Below are positions 1-9,300 of a stretch of 64,000 bases of DNA, one piece after another. Source of the DNA: JABSQH01 sp039177505. Lineage in GTDB: Bacteria; Actinomycetota; Acidimicrobiia; Acidimicrobiales; Ilumatobacteraceae. A program made the position numbers and the translations under genes. The notes beneath the pieces were generated by a model. The model was not told where the DNA came from and did no database searches. It saw nothing but the letters and a program-made list of their open reading frames with translations. How positions within the stretch are numbered: the stretch's first letter is position 1; each line of letters starts with the position of its first letter. Location: positions 11,163-75,162 of the forward strand of contig JBCDFR010000014.1 of the NCBI GenBank assembly GCA_039177505.1. Reading direction: 5' to 3'.

Positions 1-170
1 CGCCGCAGTGGAAACGGGCGTTTGCCGACGGACTGGTGGCGATTGCGCGGTCGGCGGCACGTGTCGTTGCGGCCGGGCCGCAGCGGTGGTCGGCCGCCGA
101 AGATCACTACTTCGAGGTCGTTCGGCCCGCGCGTTCGTTCGACATCGTGGTCGATGGCGTCCAAGCCTGA
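1..170 (+). CDS. C-terminal end of an unidentified protein (partial)
   Basis: This is the last 55 codons of a gene that begins before the window; the open frame starts at base 3 and ends in TGA at 168-170. The visible tail contains RAFADGLVAIARSA, then HYFEVVRPARSFDIVVDG. Amino-acid use is that of a real globular protein, and the other two frames here read as arginine-rich shadow. The FDIVVDG ending resembles the last strand of some P-loop nucleoside-kinase-like proteins, but too little is visible to assign a family. The cupin lipoprotein gene follows 12 nt later on the same strand. Confidence 0.55.
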   Translation, partial: PQWKRAFADGLVAIARSAARVVAAGPQRWSAAEDHYFEVVRPARSFDIVVDGVQA

Positions 171-182
171 CAGTCTGGCGAG

Positions 183-617
183 ATGAAACTCTGGATCATT
201 GGGCCCGTCTTGACCATCGGCGTGCTCGCCGGATGTGGTGATGACGGGGACGAGCCGGAAGCAGTCGAGGACGTGTCGGTCGAGGTATTGCTGGACGCCG
301 AGGCGGAGACAGTCCTCGGCCAGTCGATCAGCTACCCGGGAGGTGCACCTGCAGTGACGATGAGCATCGTGACGCTTGAGCCGGGCGCGTCGACTGTGAA
401 CCACATCCATGAGGCGCCGATGGCGGCGTACATCCTGGAAGGTGAGGTGACCGTGGACTACGGAGACGGGGGAACGTTCACGTTCAGCGAGGGCGATGCG
501 CTGCTGGAAGCGCTCGACGTGGTCCACGAGGGAACCAACACGGGTTCGGATCCGGTCCGCATCCTCGTGCTCAACATGGGCTCCGACGAGGTCGAGAACA
601 CCGTGACGATCGACTGA
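183..617 (+). CDS. Cupin-domain lipoprotein
   Basis: A 144-residue protein with a short signal peptide and a lipobox (VLAGC, Cys at about residue 18), so it is probably a membrane-anchored lipoprotein facing outward. After an acidic linker (DDGDEPEAVED) there is one small cupin barrel at about 50-135. It carries the first cupin motif with metal-type histidines (VNHIHEAPMAAYILEGEVTVDYGDG) and the second one (DALLEALDVVHEGTN). Substrate and reaction cannot be told from sequence; single-cupin lipoproteins of this size bind metals or small ligands. It is convergent with pyrF, only 10 nt away. Confidence 0.8.
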   Translation: MKLWIIGPVLTIGVLAGCGDDGDEPEAVEDVSVEVLLDAEAETVLGQSISYPGGAPAVTMSIVTLEPGASTVNHIHEAPMAAYILEGEVTVDYGDGGTFTFSEGDALLEALDVVHEGTNTGSDPVRILVLNMGSDEVENTVTID

Positions 618-627
618 GTGTGCGGAA

Positions 628-1440
628 CTAGCGAGGTGGAACGGGCAGTTGCTCCGCCGCCTCCTTGGCAGCAGCGCGTGCCGCTTCGGCGAAGTCGCGA
701 CCAGAAGATGCGTACAGCACCGCCCGTGACGAGTTGACGACGAGGCCTCGGCCAGCTGAATCGGCGCCGGCCGCGACGGCGGCTTGCGGATCGCCGCCCT
801 GGGCGCCGATGCCCGGCACGAGCAGCGGTGTGTCGGGCGCGATCGAACGGACGATCCGTAGTTCTTCGGGATACGTCGCGCCGACGACGAGACCACAGTC
901 GCCGAGTTGCGACCACTCGTCGGCGACGCGCTGCGCAACACGCTGGTACACAGGTCGGCCGTCGGCCACGAGCGACTGCAGCTCGTCGCCGCCCGGGTTG
1001 CTCGTACGGCAGAGCACGAACACGGCGCCCCCGTGCTCGAAGTACGGAGCGACCGAGTCGGTCCCGAGGTAGGGGCTGACCGTCACTGCGTGTGCGCCGT
1101 AGCGACCGAAGGCTTCGCTCGCGTAGTGCTCGGCGGTCGAGCCGATGTCGCCGCGCTTGGCGTCGAGAATCAGGGTCAGATTCGGGTATCGCTCGCGGAC
1201 GTACGCGCAGATCCGTTCCAGGGCGCGCTCCTCGCCCTGGCTGGAGAAGAACGCGACCTGCGGCTTGACTGCGCAGGCGACGTCGGCGACCGCATCGACA
1301 ATCGCCCGACAGAACTGTTCGGTGGCGTCGTGCATCCCGTCCAGCGGAAGCGGCATGCGCGCCGGATCCGGGTCGAGCCCGACGCACAACATCGATCCAG
1401 CGGACGACCAGGATCGATCCAGCCGTGCGGCGAACGTCAT
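628..1440 (-). CDS. pyrF: Orotidine 5'-phosphate decarboxylase, type 2
   Basis: PyrF decarboxylates OMP to UMP, the last step of de novo pyrimidine synthesis. The 270-residue length and the motif LDAKRGDIGSTAEHYA (catalytic Asp-Lys-Asp region) mark the type-2 family common in actinobacteria and myxobacteria. Other family signatures are MLCVGLDPDPARMP near the N-terminus, TVSPYLGTDS, and LLVPGIGAQGGDP for phosphate binding. I chose the ATG at 1440 (MTFAARLDRS). The frame stays open upstream, but that part lies under the ferredoxin gene and has no homologous character. The gene sits 10 nt after the ferredoxin stop, so the two are likely co-transcribed. Confidence 0.95.
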   Translation of the reverse strand: MTFAARLDRSWSSAGSMLCVGLDPDPARMPLPLDGMHDATEQFCRAIVDAVADVACAVKPQVAFFSSQGEERALERICAYVRERYPNLTLILDAKRGDIGSTAEHYASEAFGRYGAHAVTVSPYLGTDSVAPYFEHGGAVFVLCRTSNPGGDELQSLVADGRPVYQRVAQRVADEWSQLGDCGLVVGATYPEELRIVRSIAPDTPLLVPGIGAQGGDPQAAVAAGADSAGRGLVVNSSRAVLYASSGRDFAEAARAAAKEAAEQLPVPPR

Positions 1441-1450
1441 CGTTGCTTCG

Positions 1451-1642
1451 TCAGTCCTCGATGGAGATGGCGCCTGTTGGGCACAGGTCGGCGGCCTCGC
1501 ACGTCTTTTGCTCCAGCTCCGCGCCCGGCTCCTCCTGCAAGATGTACAGATAGCCGTCGCTGCGTACCTCGAACACCTCGGGGGCGATCTGCATGCACGA
1601 CCCCGTCGAGGCGCACAGATCGAAATCGACGACAACTTTCAT
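1451..1642 (-). CDS. Small ferredoxin (P450-type, probably 3Fe-4S)
   Basis: A 63-residue single-cluster ferredoxin. The cysteine pattern is C-x5-C (CASTGSC) followed by a C-terminal CEAADLCPTGAI. This is the pattern of actinobacterial ferredoxins that donate electrons to cytochromes P450 and usually hold a [3Fe-4S] cluster. A good ribosome site (AAAGGAG) precedes the ATG by 7 nt. It is upstream of pyrF in the same direction, which looks like positional linkage only. A P450 gene lies 14 kb away at 15694, but pairing the two is speculation. Confidence 0.9.
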   Translation of the reverse strand: MKVVVDFDLCASTGSCMQIAPEVFEVRSDGYLYILQEEPGAELEQKTCEAADLCPTGAISIED

Positions 1643-1677
1643 CGGTTCGCTCCTTTGTCGGCGCGCTCGGCGCGCAT

Positions 1678-2061
1678 TTACGTCTTCGAGCGACGGTAGC
1701 CGTCCCGCTCAGCGGCATCCGCAGTCGCATAGCAGCGGTCTGCCTTGGTGCGCCCGTACATCCGCCCGTCCTCGACGTGGTAAATGCCCGACGACTCCTT
1801 GGCCTTGATCGGGTGCGTCAGCGGGCACGCGCCGTCGGGCTCTGCGGCCACCCACGACGCGGTGGACACGTCTGCTGCCGCGGCGTCGTTGCCGGGTGGC
1901 GCCTCATCCACAGGTGTCGGCTCGAGTGGCGGCCATGCCGGCGGATCGGAGGCGACAGCAGGGTCGGAGCGATCACGCCACCACGCCCATGCTGCACCCC
2001 CCGCCGCGGCCAGCATCACGACCAGTACGACCCGGCGCATGACGAGGGCGAGTGACGACAT
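1678..2061 (-). CDS. Membrane-anchored sunset-domain protein
   Basis: A 127-residue protein: one N-terminal membrane segment or signal anchor (residues about 8-27, VVLVVMLAAAGGAAWAWW), a low-complexity Pro/Ala/Asp linker, and a C-terminal domain at about 75-125. That domain reads CPLTHPIKAK-SSGIYHVEDGRMYGRTKADRCYATADAAERDGYRRSK and matches the short actinobacterial sunset domain (HPIK, GIYH, Y-RT, C-AT-A-A---GYR). Its function is unknown to me; it is often attached to secreted or surface proteins. The start at 2061 is supported by TAACGT 7 nt upstream; an internal ATG at 2040 is the alternative. Confidence 0.8.
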   Translation of the reverse strand: MSSLALVMRRVVLVVMLAAAGGAAWAWWRDRSDPAVASDPPAWPPLEPTPVDEAPPGNDAAAADVSTASWVAAEPDGACPLTHPIKAKESSGIYHVEDGRMYGRTKADRCYATADAAERDGYRRSKT

Positions 2062-2068
2062 CGCCTCG

Positions 2069-2074
2069 ACGTTA
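2069..2074 (-). promoter_or_regulatory. Leaderless-type -10 box of the sunset-domain gene
   Basis: TAACGT lies 7 nt before the ATG at 2061, the spacing expected if transcription starts at the start codon. No ribosome site is needed or seen. Confidence 0.5.
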
Positions 2075-2134
2075 GTCCCGGCTCAACTGCTGGCGCGGGA
2101 CATCGCCGATTGTCCGCGGCCGCGGTGCAGGACG

Positions 2135-3874
2135 CTAAGAGATCTGGCGTTCGAACGCAGCGAGCACGGCGCGCAACGAGGCGGTCGTGATGTTCGGATC
2201 GGTACCGATACCCCAGCGGATTTCTCCGCCGTGGGACACCGTCTCGATGTACGCCACGGCGCGCGCGTCGGCGCCTTGTCCGATGGCGTGCTCGGCGTAG
2301 TCGAGCACGTCGAAGTGGTGATCGACCGCAGCGCCGAACGTTTCCACGAGCGCCGCGACGAACGCCTCGACCGGCCCATCGCCCTCAGCACGGATCGAGT
2401 GCGACTGTCCGTCGACGGCGAGTTGTGCCTGGATCGTCGTGACACCGGAGGCGCCGTCGGTACGGGTGTGCAGCTCGTGGCTGTGCAACTCGAAACGCGG
2501 CGACTCGGGCATGTATTCGGAGCGGAACGCGTCCCACATCACCGTCGGGGTGATCACGGTTCCGGAGTCTTCGGTGATGTGCTGGATCGTCTTGGAGAAC
2601 TCGATTTGGAATCGGCGGGGGAGTTCAAAACCGTGTTCGGTCTTCATCACGTAGGCCACGCCGCCCTTGCCCGACTGGCTGTTGACGCGAATCACCGCTT
2701 CGTAGTTGCGTCCTACGTGTGCCGGGTCGATCGGCAGATACGGCACGCCCCATTTGCCGTAGTTGCCGCTGTCGTCGCGGCGCCGATCGAGTGCCTCGAA
2801 GCCCTTCTTGATCGCGTCCTGGTGACTCCCCGAGAACGCGGTGTACACGAGGTCGCCGACATAGGGATGGCGCGGACCGACAGGTAGACGGTTGCAGTAC
2901 TCGACCGTACGGCGGAGCCGATCGATGTCGCTCACGTCGAGTTCGGGGTCGACGCCGTTCATCACGAGGTTCATCGCCAGATTCACCACGTCGACGTTGC
3001 CGGTTCGTTCGCCGTTGCCGAACAACGTGCCTTCGACGCGATCAGCGCCGGCCATCACGCCGAACTCTGCTGCCGCAACCCCGCACCCGCGGTCGTTGTG
3101 TGGGTGCAGCGAGACGATCACCGACTCGCGCTGTTTGATCGTGCGGCAGAACCACTCGACCACGTCGCCGTACACGTTGGGCGAATAGCACTCGACCGTC
3201 GCGGGCAGATTCAAGATCAGCGGTCGATCCGGGGTCGGTTCGATGACGTCCATCACGGCTTCGCAGACTTCGATTCCGAAGTCGGGTTCGGTCAGCGTGA
3301 AGCTCTCCGGGCTGTACTCGTAGCGGATGAGGGTGTCGCCCATACCCTGCTCGAGCTTGCGGCACAGCTTGGCGCCGTTCACCGCGACATCGACGATCCC
3401 CGCTTTGTCCAGCCCGAACACCACCTCGCGCTGGAGCGGGTTGGTCGAGTTGTAGAAGTGGACGATCGCCCTCGGCGCTCCCTGTAGACACTCATAGGTC
3501 CGTTCGATCAGCTCTTCGCGGCACTGCACCAATACCTGGATCTCGACGTCGTCGGGGATGTGGTCGTCCTCGATCAGCTGGCGGATGAAGTCGAAGTCCG
3601 GCTGACTCGCTGCGGGGAAGCCGACCTCGATCTCCTTGAACCCCATCGCCACCAACTCGTCGAACATCGCCAGCTTGCGCGCTGGGTCCATCGGGTCGAT
3701 CAACGCCTGGTTGCCGTCACGCAGGTCGACCGAGCACCACCGAGGCGCACGATCGATGACCTTGTTCGGCCACGTCCGGTCGGTAAGCACGAGCGGAACG
3801 AAGGGCGCATAGTGCTCGACGGGCATCGAGCTCGGCGTTTGCGCCGAGATGTGCGGCGCTACTGGTGCAGACAT
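2135..3874 (-). CDS. leuA: 2-Isopropylmalate synthase, type 2
   Basis: LeuA condenses acetyl-CoA with 2-oxoisovalerate, the committed step of leucine synthesis. The 579-residue length and the N-terminal RAPRWCSVDLRDGNQALIDP (catalytic/metal region) are those of the actinobacterial type-2 enzyme. Also visible are HPHNDRGCG (metal-binding His region), GNGERTGN, and a C-terminal regulatory LeuA dimer domain from about residue 440, where leucine feedback acts in relatives. The ATG at 3874 follows GAGGAA by 6 nt. Upstream lies a leader peptide with four Leu codons and an intrinsic terminator, so expression is probably attenuated by leucine supply. It is separate from leuCD and leuB, as is usual in this phylum. 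Confidence 0.96.
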   Translation of the reverse strand: MSAPVAPHISAQTPSSMPVEHYAPFVPLVLTDRTWPNKVIDRAPRWCSVDLRDGNQALIDPMDPARKLAMFDELVAMGFKEIEVGFPAASQPDFDFIRQLIEDDHIPDDVEIQVLVQCREELIERTYECLQGAPRAIVHFYNSTNPLQREVVFGLDKAGIVDVAVNGAKLCRKLEQGMGDTLIRYEYSPESFTLTEPDFGIEVCEAVMDVIEPTPDRPLILNLPATVECYSPNVYGDVVEWFCRTIKQRESVIVSLHPHNDRGCGVAAAEFGVMAGADRVEGTLFGNGERTGNVDVVNLAMNLVMNGVDPELDVSDIDRLRRTVEYCNRLPVGPRHPYVGDLVYTAFSGSHQDAIKKGFEALDRRRDDSGNYGKWGVPYLPIDPAHVGRNYEAVIRVNSQSGKGGVAYVMKTEHGFELPRRFQIEFSKTIQHITEDSGTVITPTVMWDAFRSEYMPESPRFELHSHELHTRTDGASGVTTIQAQLAVDGQSHSIRAEGDGPVEAFVAALVETFGAAVDHHFDVLDYAEHAIGQGADARAVAYIETVSHGGEIRWGIGTDPNITTASLRAVLAAFERQIS

Positions 3875-3955
3875 CGTGAGTTCCTCGTGGCTATCTGGTG
3901 TGGTGGTGGGTACGACTGGTGAGAGTGGATGAGTGGGGTGAACGGGCCTGAAAAA

Positions 3956-3990
3956 GCAAGAAGCCCCCGTCCGGATTGGCGGGGGCTTGC
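3956..3990 (-). terminator. Attenuator terminator of leuA
   Basis: On the minus strand a stem pairs AAGCCCCCG with CGGGGGCTT (3961-3969 with 3980-3988). GCAA/TTGC extends it beyond a bulge, and a run of five T follows. It lies between the leader peptide and leuA, so it can only serve to stop transcription before leuA. Confidence 0.85.
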
Positions 3991-3991
3991 G

Positions 3992-4018
3992 GGCGAGCGC
4001 GGATATGTGACGCTCGCC
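3992..4018 (-). promoter_or_regulatory. First leader hairpin of the leuA attenuator
   Basis: A perfect 8-bp stem, GGCGAGCG/CGCTCGCC, starts directly after the leader peptide stop codon and precedes the terminator hairpin by 2 nt. A ribosome at the Leu codons or stop codon would block it. Confidence 0.75.
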
Positions 4019-4054
4019 CTACAGAAGCAGCAGGATCGTCGGCGCGGTCGTCAC
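4019..4054 (-). CDS. leuL: leuA leader peptide (MTTAPTILLLL)
   Basis: An 11-residue reading frame, GTG to TAG, encoding MTTAPTILLLL: an Ile followed by four consecutive Leu codons (CTG CTG CTT CTG) just before the stop. It is followed by a hairpin, a terminator with a T run and then leuA. Tandem codons of the pathway's product before a terminator are the hallmark of ribosome-mediated attenuation: low Leu-tRNA stalls the ribosome and favours read-through. TACGGT lies 8 nt upstream of the GTG, so the transcript may begin at or near the start codon. I found no clear classical antiterminator by eye. Confidence 0.85.
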   Translation of the reverse strand: MTTAPTILLLL

Positions 4055-4062
4055 TAGAAACG

Positions 4063-4068
4063 ACCGTA
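4063..4068 (-). promoter_or_regulatory. -10 box of the leuA leader transcript
   Basis: TACGGT, 8 nt upstream of the leader GTG at 4054, fits a leaderless or nearly leaderless start. Confidence 0.45.
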
Positions 4069-4099
4069 CCTTTCGCAGCGCATCGATGCAACCCGCTTG

Positions 4100-4105
4100 T
4101 ACCCT
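4100..4105 (+). promoter_or_regulatory. -10 box of the DEAD-box helicase gene
   Basis: TACCCT lies 10 nt before the ATG at 4116. It would put the transcript start a few bases upstream of that ATG and downstream of the earlier ATG at 4086, which argues against the longer form. Confidence 0.4.
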
Positions 4106-4115
4106 TGCGCACCAC

Positions 4116-5426
4116 ATGACCACTGATCACTCACGACGGGGAGCGCCCCGTCAGCGGCGCAATCGGCGCCGGAGCAACAAGGGATCGGGTGGTAGGCCGG
4201 GCGGCGACCTCGACCACGTCAACACCGAGAAGTTGACGAGCACCAACGTGTTGCCGCCGGTCGAACCCCCGACCGGCTTTGCCGACCTCGGCGTGCCCTC
4301 ACGCATCGACGACGGCCTTGCCGCGTGCGGGTTCGCCACACCGTTCAACATCCAGACCGAGGCGATTCCGGTCGCCATGACCGGCAAAGACGTGTGCGGT
4401 CGGGCCAAGACAGGATCGGGCAAGACGCTGGCGTTCGGCGTGCCGATGCTTGCGCGTATCACCGACACCGCCGAGCCATCGATGCCGCTCGGGCTCGTGC
4501 TGGTGCCGACCCGCGAGCTGGCCGTGCAGGTCGCCGAGGTGCTCGAGCCTGTTGCCGCCCACGCCGGCATGCGCGTCTTACCGGTGTACGGCGGCGCCTC
4601 CCGGCATCACCAGATCGACGAGTTGGCCAAGGGCGTCGAAGTGGTGATCGCCACGCCCCTGCGATTGATCGACCTGATCAAGTCGGGCGAGGTCGGGCTC
4701 GACCAGTGCCAGATCGTCACGCTCGACGAAGCCGACCGGATGGCCGACGACGGATTCACACCGCAGGTCGAGTGGATCCTACGGCACTGCACCGGGCGTA
4801 CGCAGACGATGCTCTTCTCGGCAACGCTCGACGGCGACGTCGGCCACCTCATCAAGCACTATCAGCGCGACCCCGAAACGGTGGCGATCGACGAGGCCAC
4901 CGACACCGTCGGCACGATGCATCACCTGTTCTTGGCGGTGCACCACATGGACAAAGACCGAGTCATCGGATCGATCTCGACGAGCATCCCGAAGATGCTC
5001 GTGTTCTGCCAGACCAAGCGAGTGTGTGATCGCGTCGCGCGCAACATGGCCGACTTGGGGATCGACGCCTCGCCGTTGCACGGCGACATGCAGCAATCGA
5101 GCCGCGAGCGCGTGCTGCGCAAGTTTGCCGAGGGCAAGTTGAAGGTGCTCGTCGCCACCGATGTCGCCGCCCGCGGTATCGACATCGACGACATCGGCGC
5201 GGTGATCCACTACGAACCGGCCAAGGACGTCAAGGACTACCTCCATCGCTCCGGGCGCACGGCCCGCGCCGGTCGCGACGGCTGGGCGGTCACCCTGGTC
5301 GAGTACAACCAGCACACCCAGGTACGGGTGCTGCAGCGTGGGATGCGGCTCCCGACCGAGAGGGCCACCGAGGTGTTCTCGAACGACAAGCGCCTGCTCA
5401 ACCTGATCGAATTCGACAACGACTGA
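4116..5426 (+). CDS. DEAD-box ATP-dependent RNA helicase
   Basis: A 436-residue DEAD-box helicase that unwinds or remodels RNA using ATP. Motifs appear in order: Q motif (GFATPFNIQTEAIP), I (AKTGSGKT), Ia (PTRELA), Ib, II (LDEADRM), III (SAT), IV (MLVFCQTKR), V (VATDVAARGIDI) and VI (HRSGRTARAG). The tail after motif VI is short. The N-terminus is basic and low-complexity (RRNRRRSNKGSGGRPGG), a likely RNA-binding extension. It is divergent from the leuA leader region. The exact cellular role, such as cold shock, ribosome assembly or decay, cannot be assigned. Confidence 0.93.
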   Translation: MTTDHSRRGAPRQRRNRRRSNKGSGGRPGGDLDHVNTEKLTSTNVLPPVEPPTGFADLGVPSRIDDGLAACGFATPFNIQTEAIPVAMTGKDVCGRAKTGSGKTLAFGVPMLARITDTAEPSMPLGLVLVPTRELAVQVAEVLEPVAAHAGMRVLPVYGGASRHHQIDELAKGVEVVIATPLRLIDLIKSGEVGLDQCQIVTLDEADRMADDGFTPQVEWILRHCTGRTQTMLFSATLDGDVGHLIKHYQRDPETVAIDEATDTVGTMHHLFLAVHHMDKDRVIGSISTSIPKMLVFCQTKRVCDRVARNMADLGIDASPLHGDMQQSSRERVLRKFAEGKLKVLVATDVAARGIDIDDIGAVIHYEPAKDVKDYLHRSGRTARAGRDGWAVTLVEYNQHTQVRVLQRGMRLPTERATEVFSNDKRLLNLIEFDND

Positions 5427-5441
5427 ACCGCGCCCCCGACC

Positions 5442-5447
5442 TAGCGT
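5442..5447 (+). promoter_or_regulatory. Leaderless-type -10 box of the APH-fold kinase gene
   Basis: TAGCGT is 6 nt upstream of the GTG start at 5454, and no Shine-Dalgarno sequence is present. Confidence 0.5.
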
Positions 5448-5453
5448 CGGTCC

Positions 5454-6365
5454 GTGCTGCAGGTTCCCGACGTCGTTGCTGCCAAAGCGCAAGCGCACGG
5501 TGTCGACGCTTGGATCGACGAGCTGCCCGACCTCGTGGCTCGCATCGCCGGCGAGTGGAGCCTCACCGTCGGTGAGGTCCTCGACGGCGGCACCGAGGCG
5601 CTGGTCGTCGCTGTCGGGCGCCGTGACGACTCGCCCGCGGTGCTCAAGCTCTTGGTTCCCGGGCGAGGCCCGGCGGCGCTTGCCGAGATCCAGGCGTTGC
5701 AGCTCGATGCCGGGCGGGGATGTGCCGCGTTGTATTCGGCCGACCTCGAGATTGGGGCGCTGCTGATCGAACATCTCGGTCCGTCGATGCACGACCTCGG
5801 TGTTCCGATCGAACAACGTCACGTAGCGCTGTGTGCAGCGGCCCAACGTATGTGGCACAAGGTGCCGAGCCAGCGCCTCACGACCGGCGCGCAGAAGGGT
5901 CGCTGGCTCGTCGACTTCATCGACGACCGCCAGCAGCGGCTCGATCGGCCGTGTTCTCCCCGGGTGATGGCCGAGGCATTCGAGTGCGCCGCCCGGCGGG
6001 TCGCCGCCCACGATGATCGTCGCGCCGTGCTCGTGCACGGCGACGTGCACGAGTGGAATGCGTTGCGCGTCGAGGGAGCTGCTGCCGACGATGCGCCGTG
6101 GAAGCTCATCGATCCGGACGGTCTGTTCGCCGAGCCCGAGTACGACCTCGGGGTGATGATGCGCGAGGACCCGGTCGAGTTGCTCGACGGCGACCCCCGC
6201 GAGCGGGCGGCGCGTCTGGCGGAGTGGACCGGGACCGATGCGCAGGCGATCTGGGAGTGGGGTGTCGTCGAGCGTGTCGCCTGCGGGCTGCTCGCAGTGG
6301 AGATCGGCTTGCAACCCGTCGGCGATCAGATGCTCGCCGCAGCCGAGGCGCTCGTCGGCGCCTGA
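5454..6365 (+). CDS. APH-family aminoglycoside-phosphotransferase-like kinase
   Basis: A 303-residue kinase-fold protein of the APH family, closest in layout to the streptomycin 6-kinase-like group. The catalytic loop is HGDVHEWNAL (Brenner-type HGDxHxxN) and the metal-binding DFG equivalent is LIDPDGLFAEPEYDLG. An ATP-lobe Lys sits in SPAVLKLL. These proteins phosphorylate hydroxyls on small molecules, and many chromosomal members are not resistance enzymes, so the substrate is open. The GTG start follows a -10 box by 6 nt. The 3' end overlaps the convergent cydDC gene by 40 nt. Confidence 0.8.
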   Translation: MLQVPDVVAAKAQAHGVDAWIDELPDLVARIAGEWSLTVGEVLDGGTEALVVAVGRRDDSPAVLKLLVPGRGPAALAEIQALQLDAGRGCAALYSADLEIGALLIEHLGPSMHDLGVPIEQRHVALCAAAQRMWHKVPSQRLTTGAQKGRWLVDFIDDRQQRLDRPCSPRVMAEAFECAARRVAAHDDRRAVLVHGDVHEWNALRVEGAAADDAPWKLIDPDGLFAEPEYDLGVMMREDPVELLDGDPRERAARLAEWTGTDAQAIWEWGVVERVACGLLAVEIGLQPVGDQMLAAAEALVGA

Positions 6366-9300
6366 AGCGCAGCGACGCGCGTGAACCCGGCCGGCGGATC
6401 GTCGTGCGCGAGGACGACCACCGTGCGACCGTCGAGCTCGGCGGCGACGCCTGCGACCACGGTGCGAGCCGTCGCTGCGTCGAGGTGTGAGGTCGGCTCG
6501 TCGAGCACGACGACGTCGTGGTGCGCAAGCAGCACGCGGGCGAGCGCCAACCGGTGGGCCTCGCCGCCGCTCATCGCGGCCCCGTGCCGTCCGACGAGGG
6601 TGTCGAGACCGTCTGGCAGAGCGGCGAACCAGTCGTCGAGGGCGACCGCCCGTAGTGCATCGACCATGGCTGTATCGGATGCCGTGCGGCCGGCGATGCG
6701 CAGGTTCTCGCGGATGGACGTGTCGGCGATCCATGGTGTCTGATCGACCCATGTCACCACCCGCCGCACGACGTCACTCGCCGCGTCGGTGGCCACGACG
6801 TCGCCGAGCCGGTACGTGCCGCTGGTGATCGGGCAGAACCGCACGAGCGATGCGGCCAGCGTCGACTTGCCGCTGCCGCTCGGACCGGTGATCGCGCTCC
6901 GGGCACCGAACGACAGGTGCGCGTCGACCGGACCGACGCCGTGTCCGGTGCTCGGCCACGTTGCCCGCAGCGCCGTCAGATCGACTCTTGGTGCGCTGCC
7001 GACGAGGTCGTCGTCGCCGCGTTGCTCCGCGCCGACATCGAGTACCTGGGCGACGCGTCGAGCGGCGGCGCCTACGGCGGGCAGCGACGCAGTGGCCTCG
7101 TCGATGGCGGCGTTGAGTTCGATCGACGCCAGTGGCCACAACACGAGCACTCCGAACAACGGGGTGCCGATCGCCGCCGCGTCGTTGCCGATCACGGCGA
7201 GCGTTGCTGCGGTCACCAGCACCGGCGCCGCGGCGAGTGCCGCGGCCGTCCACGCCCGGGTGGTGGCGCGATCGTGCTCGATCCGGTCGAGTTGTCGACC
7301 GAGGGCAACCACATCGCGCATCCGCGCAGCGACGCCGCGTTGGGCGACCAGGAGATCGGCGTGTTCGGTGGTGTCGAGCACCGCCGCGCGCAGCTGGGTG
7401 GCGGCCTGCCGGTGGACGGTCGCCCGCCGTCGCTCGGCGGTGAACGTGACAGCCGGAATGGCCACCGAGACCACGGCGAGCCCGAGCAGCAACACGAGTG
7501 CGGCGCGTGGATCGATGACCATGGTCACGAGGAGCGTGAGCGCGGTCGCAACGGCGATCGAGATCGTCGGGACGAGCACACGGACGAACAGGTCGAGGAG
7601 CCGGTCGATGTCGTCGACCACACGCGTTGCGACATCGGCCCGATGCAGGTCGGACAGAGCGCCCGGGGGCATCGCCGCGAGCCGTTCGACGACCTTCGTC
7701 CGCAGCTCGGCGAGCGCCCGCAGGCCGGCATCGTGTGAAGCCAGACGCTCGGCATAGCGGAACACACCCTTCCCTGTGCCGAACGCCCTGACGCCGGTGA
7801 CCACGAGCGCCACCGCCGAGATCTCGGGCTGCTCGCTGGCGCGCACGATGAGCCATGCCGCGAAGCCGGCCAAACCGAGCGTGCAGATCTCAGCGAGTGA
7901 TCCGAGCGCGGCGGCACCGATCAGGCGCCGCCGCGCGGGCCGCGCCGTGTGGAGTACCAGCTGTAGCGCTGGGCGGTCGCGCTCGAGCGGCGGACCAGCA
8001 TCGTTCGATGCGTCGATGGTGGCTCGTCGAGGCTCGACATGGCGCGGTTCTGTCGCTGCGACCGCGGTCTCGTCCGCGCTCGCATCCGCGCTTGTGGCGC
8101 GGCCGATCGGTGCCAGGCCGACGACCTGGTCGGCGATCGCCGCAAACGCGGCATCGTGGGTGGCCACGACGACGATCGCGTCGTGTTCGTCGGCGAGGGC
8201 CCGGAGCGCCGAGCGCACCCGGCGGGCGGCGACCTCGTCGAGTTGGGCGGTCGGTTCGTCGGCGAGTACCACCGAGGCGCGCCCGGCGCGGACGGTCGCG
8301 ATCAGTCGCGCCACATGCACCCGGCGCAGCTGGCCGCCCGACAACTCGTTCGGGCGGCGCTCGGCGAATCCGCTGAGTCCGACGGCTTCCAACGCCTCGC
8401 TCACGAACGGGGAGAGTTCGGCGTCCGTGCCGACGATCTCGTCGATCACCGAGGCCCCGAGCGGCTCTGGCAGCTGCGTCGCGACGGTGAGACGTTCGGA
8501 CCACTCATCCGGGTCGAGATCGTGGACGTCGACGCCCCCGACGCTGACCACGCCGGTGCGCCCGACGAGTCGTCCGCGAACCGCATCGAGCACCGTCGTC
8601 TTGCCGGAGCCGCTCGGCCCTGTGATGGCCACGAGCCCGCCCGGGCTTGCCCGCAGGTCGGTGTCGAGCGTCAGGCTCGCCCCGCGCCGTTGAACCACGA
8701 GATCGTGGACCTCGATCGTGGGTTCGTCGGGCACGTTCATCGAGCCCGTCGGCGGCACCGGACGATCGAGGAGGTCGTCGAGGTCGGCCGCAGCGTCGAG
8801 TCCGTTCTGCGCGGCGTGGAAGCTCGCGCCGACACGACGCAATGGCAGGTAACACTCCGGCACCAGGAGCAACACGACCAGACCGGTGGCCAATGTGAGG
8901 CCACCGCTGAGCAACCGGAGCCCGATGGCCACCGCAACGACAGCGACCGACAGCGTCGCCAGCAACTCCAAGGCGAGCGCTGACAACATGGCGACGCGCA
9001 GGGTCCCCATCGTTGCCGTGCGGTAGTCCTCTGACACCTTGTGCACCTGCGCCGCCTGCGCGTCGGCGCGGCCGAACAGGCGCAGGGTCGGGAGCCCTTC
9101 GAGGACATCGAGGAAGTGTCCGCCGAGCCGCTGCAGCAGGGCCCAGCTGCGCCGCGTCCGCCGCTCCGTGAGCTTGCCGATGAGCACCATGAAGATCGGA
9201 ATCAACGGCACCGTCAGCATTACGATCACCGCCGAGAGCCAATCGACCATCGCGATGCGTACACCCGCCGCGAACGGCAGCACGACGGCTTGCGTGAGCG

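Noticed and set aside
2113..2126. CCGCGGCCGCGG behind leuA as a terminator
   Set aside because: It is a short self-complementary GC stretch without loop or T run, common by chance in this composition.
4779..6752. A 657-codon open frame antisense to the helicase and APH kinase genes
   Set aside because: It spans two well-supported genes on the other strand, has Arg/His-rich shadow composition and no recognisable motif; long antisense frames are expected at this GC content.
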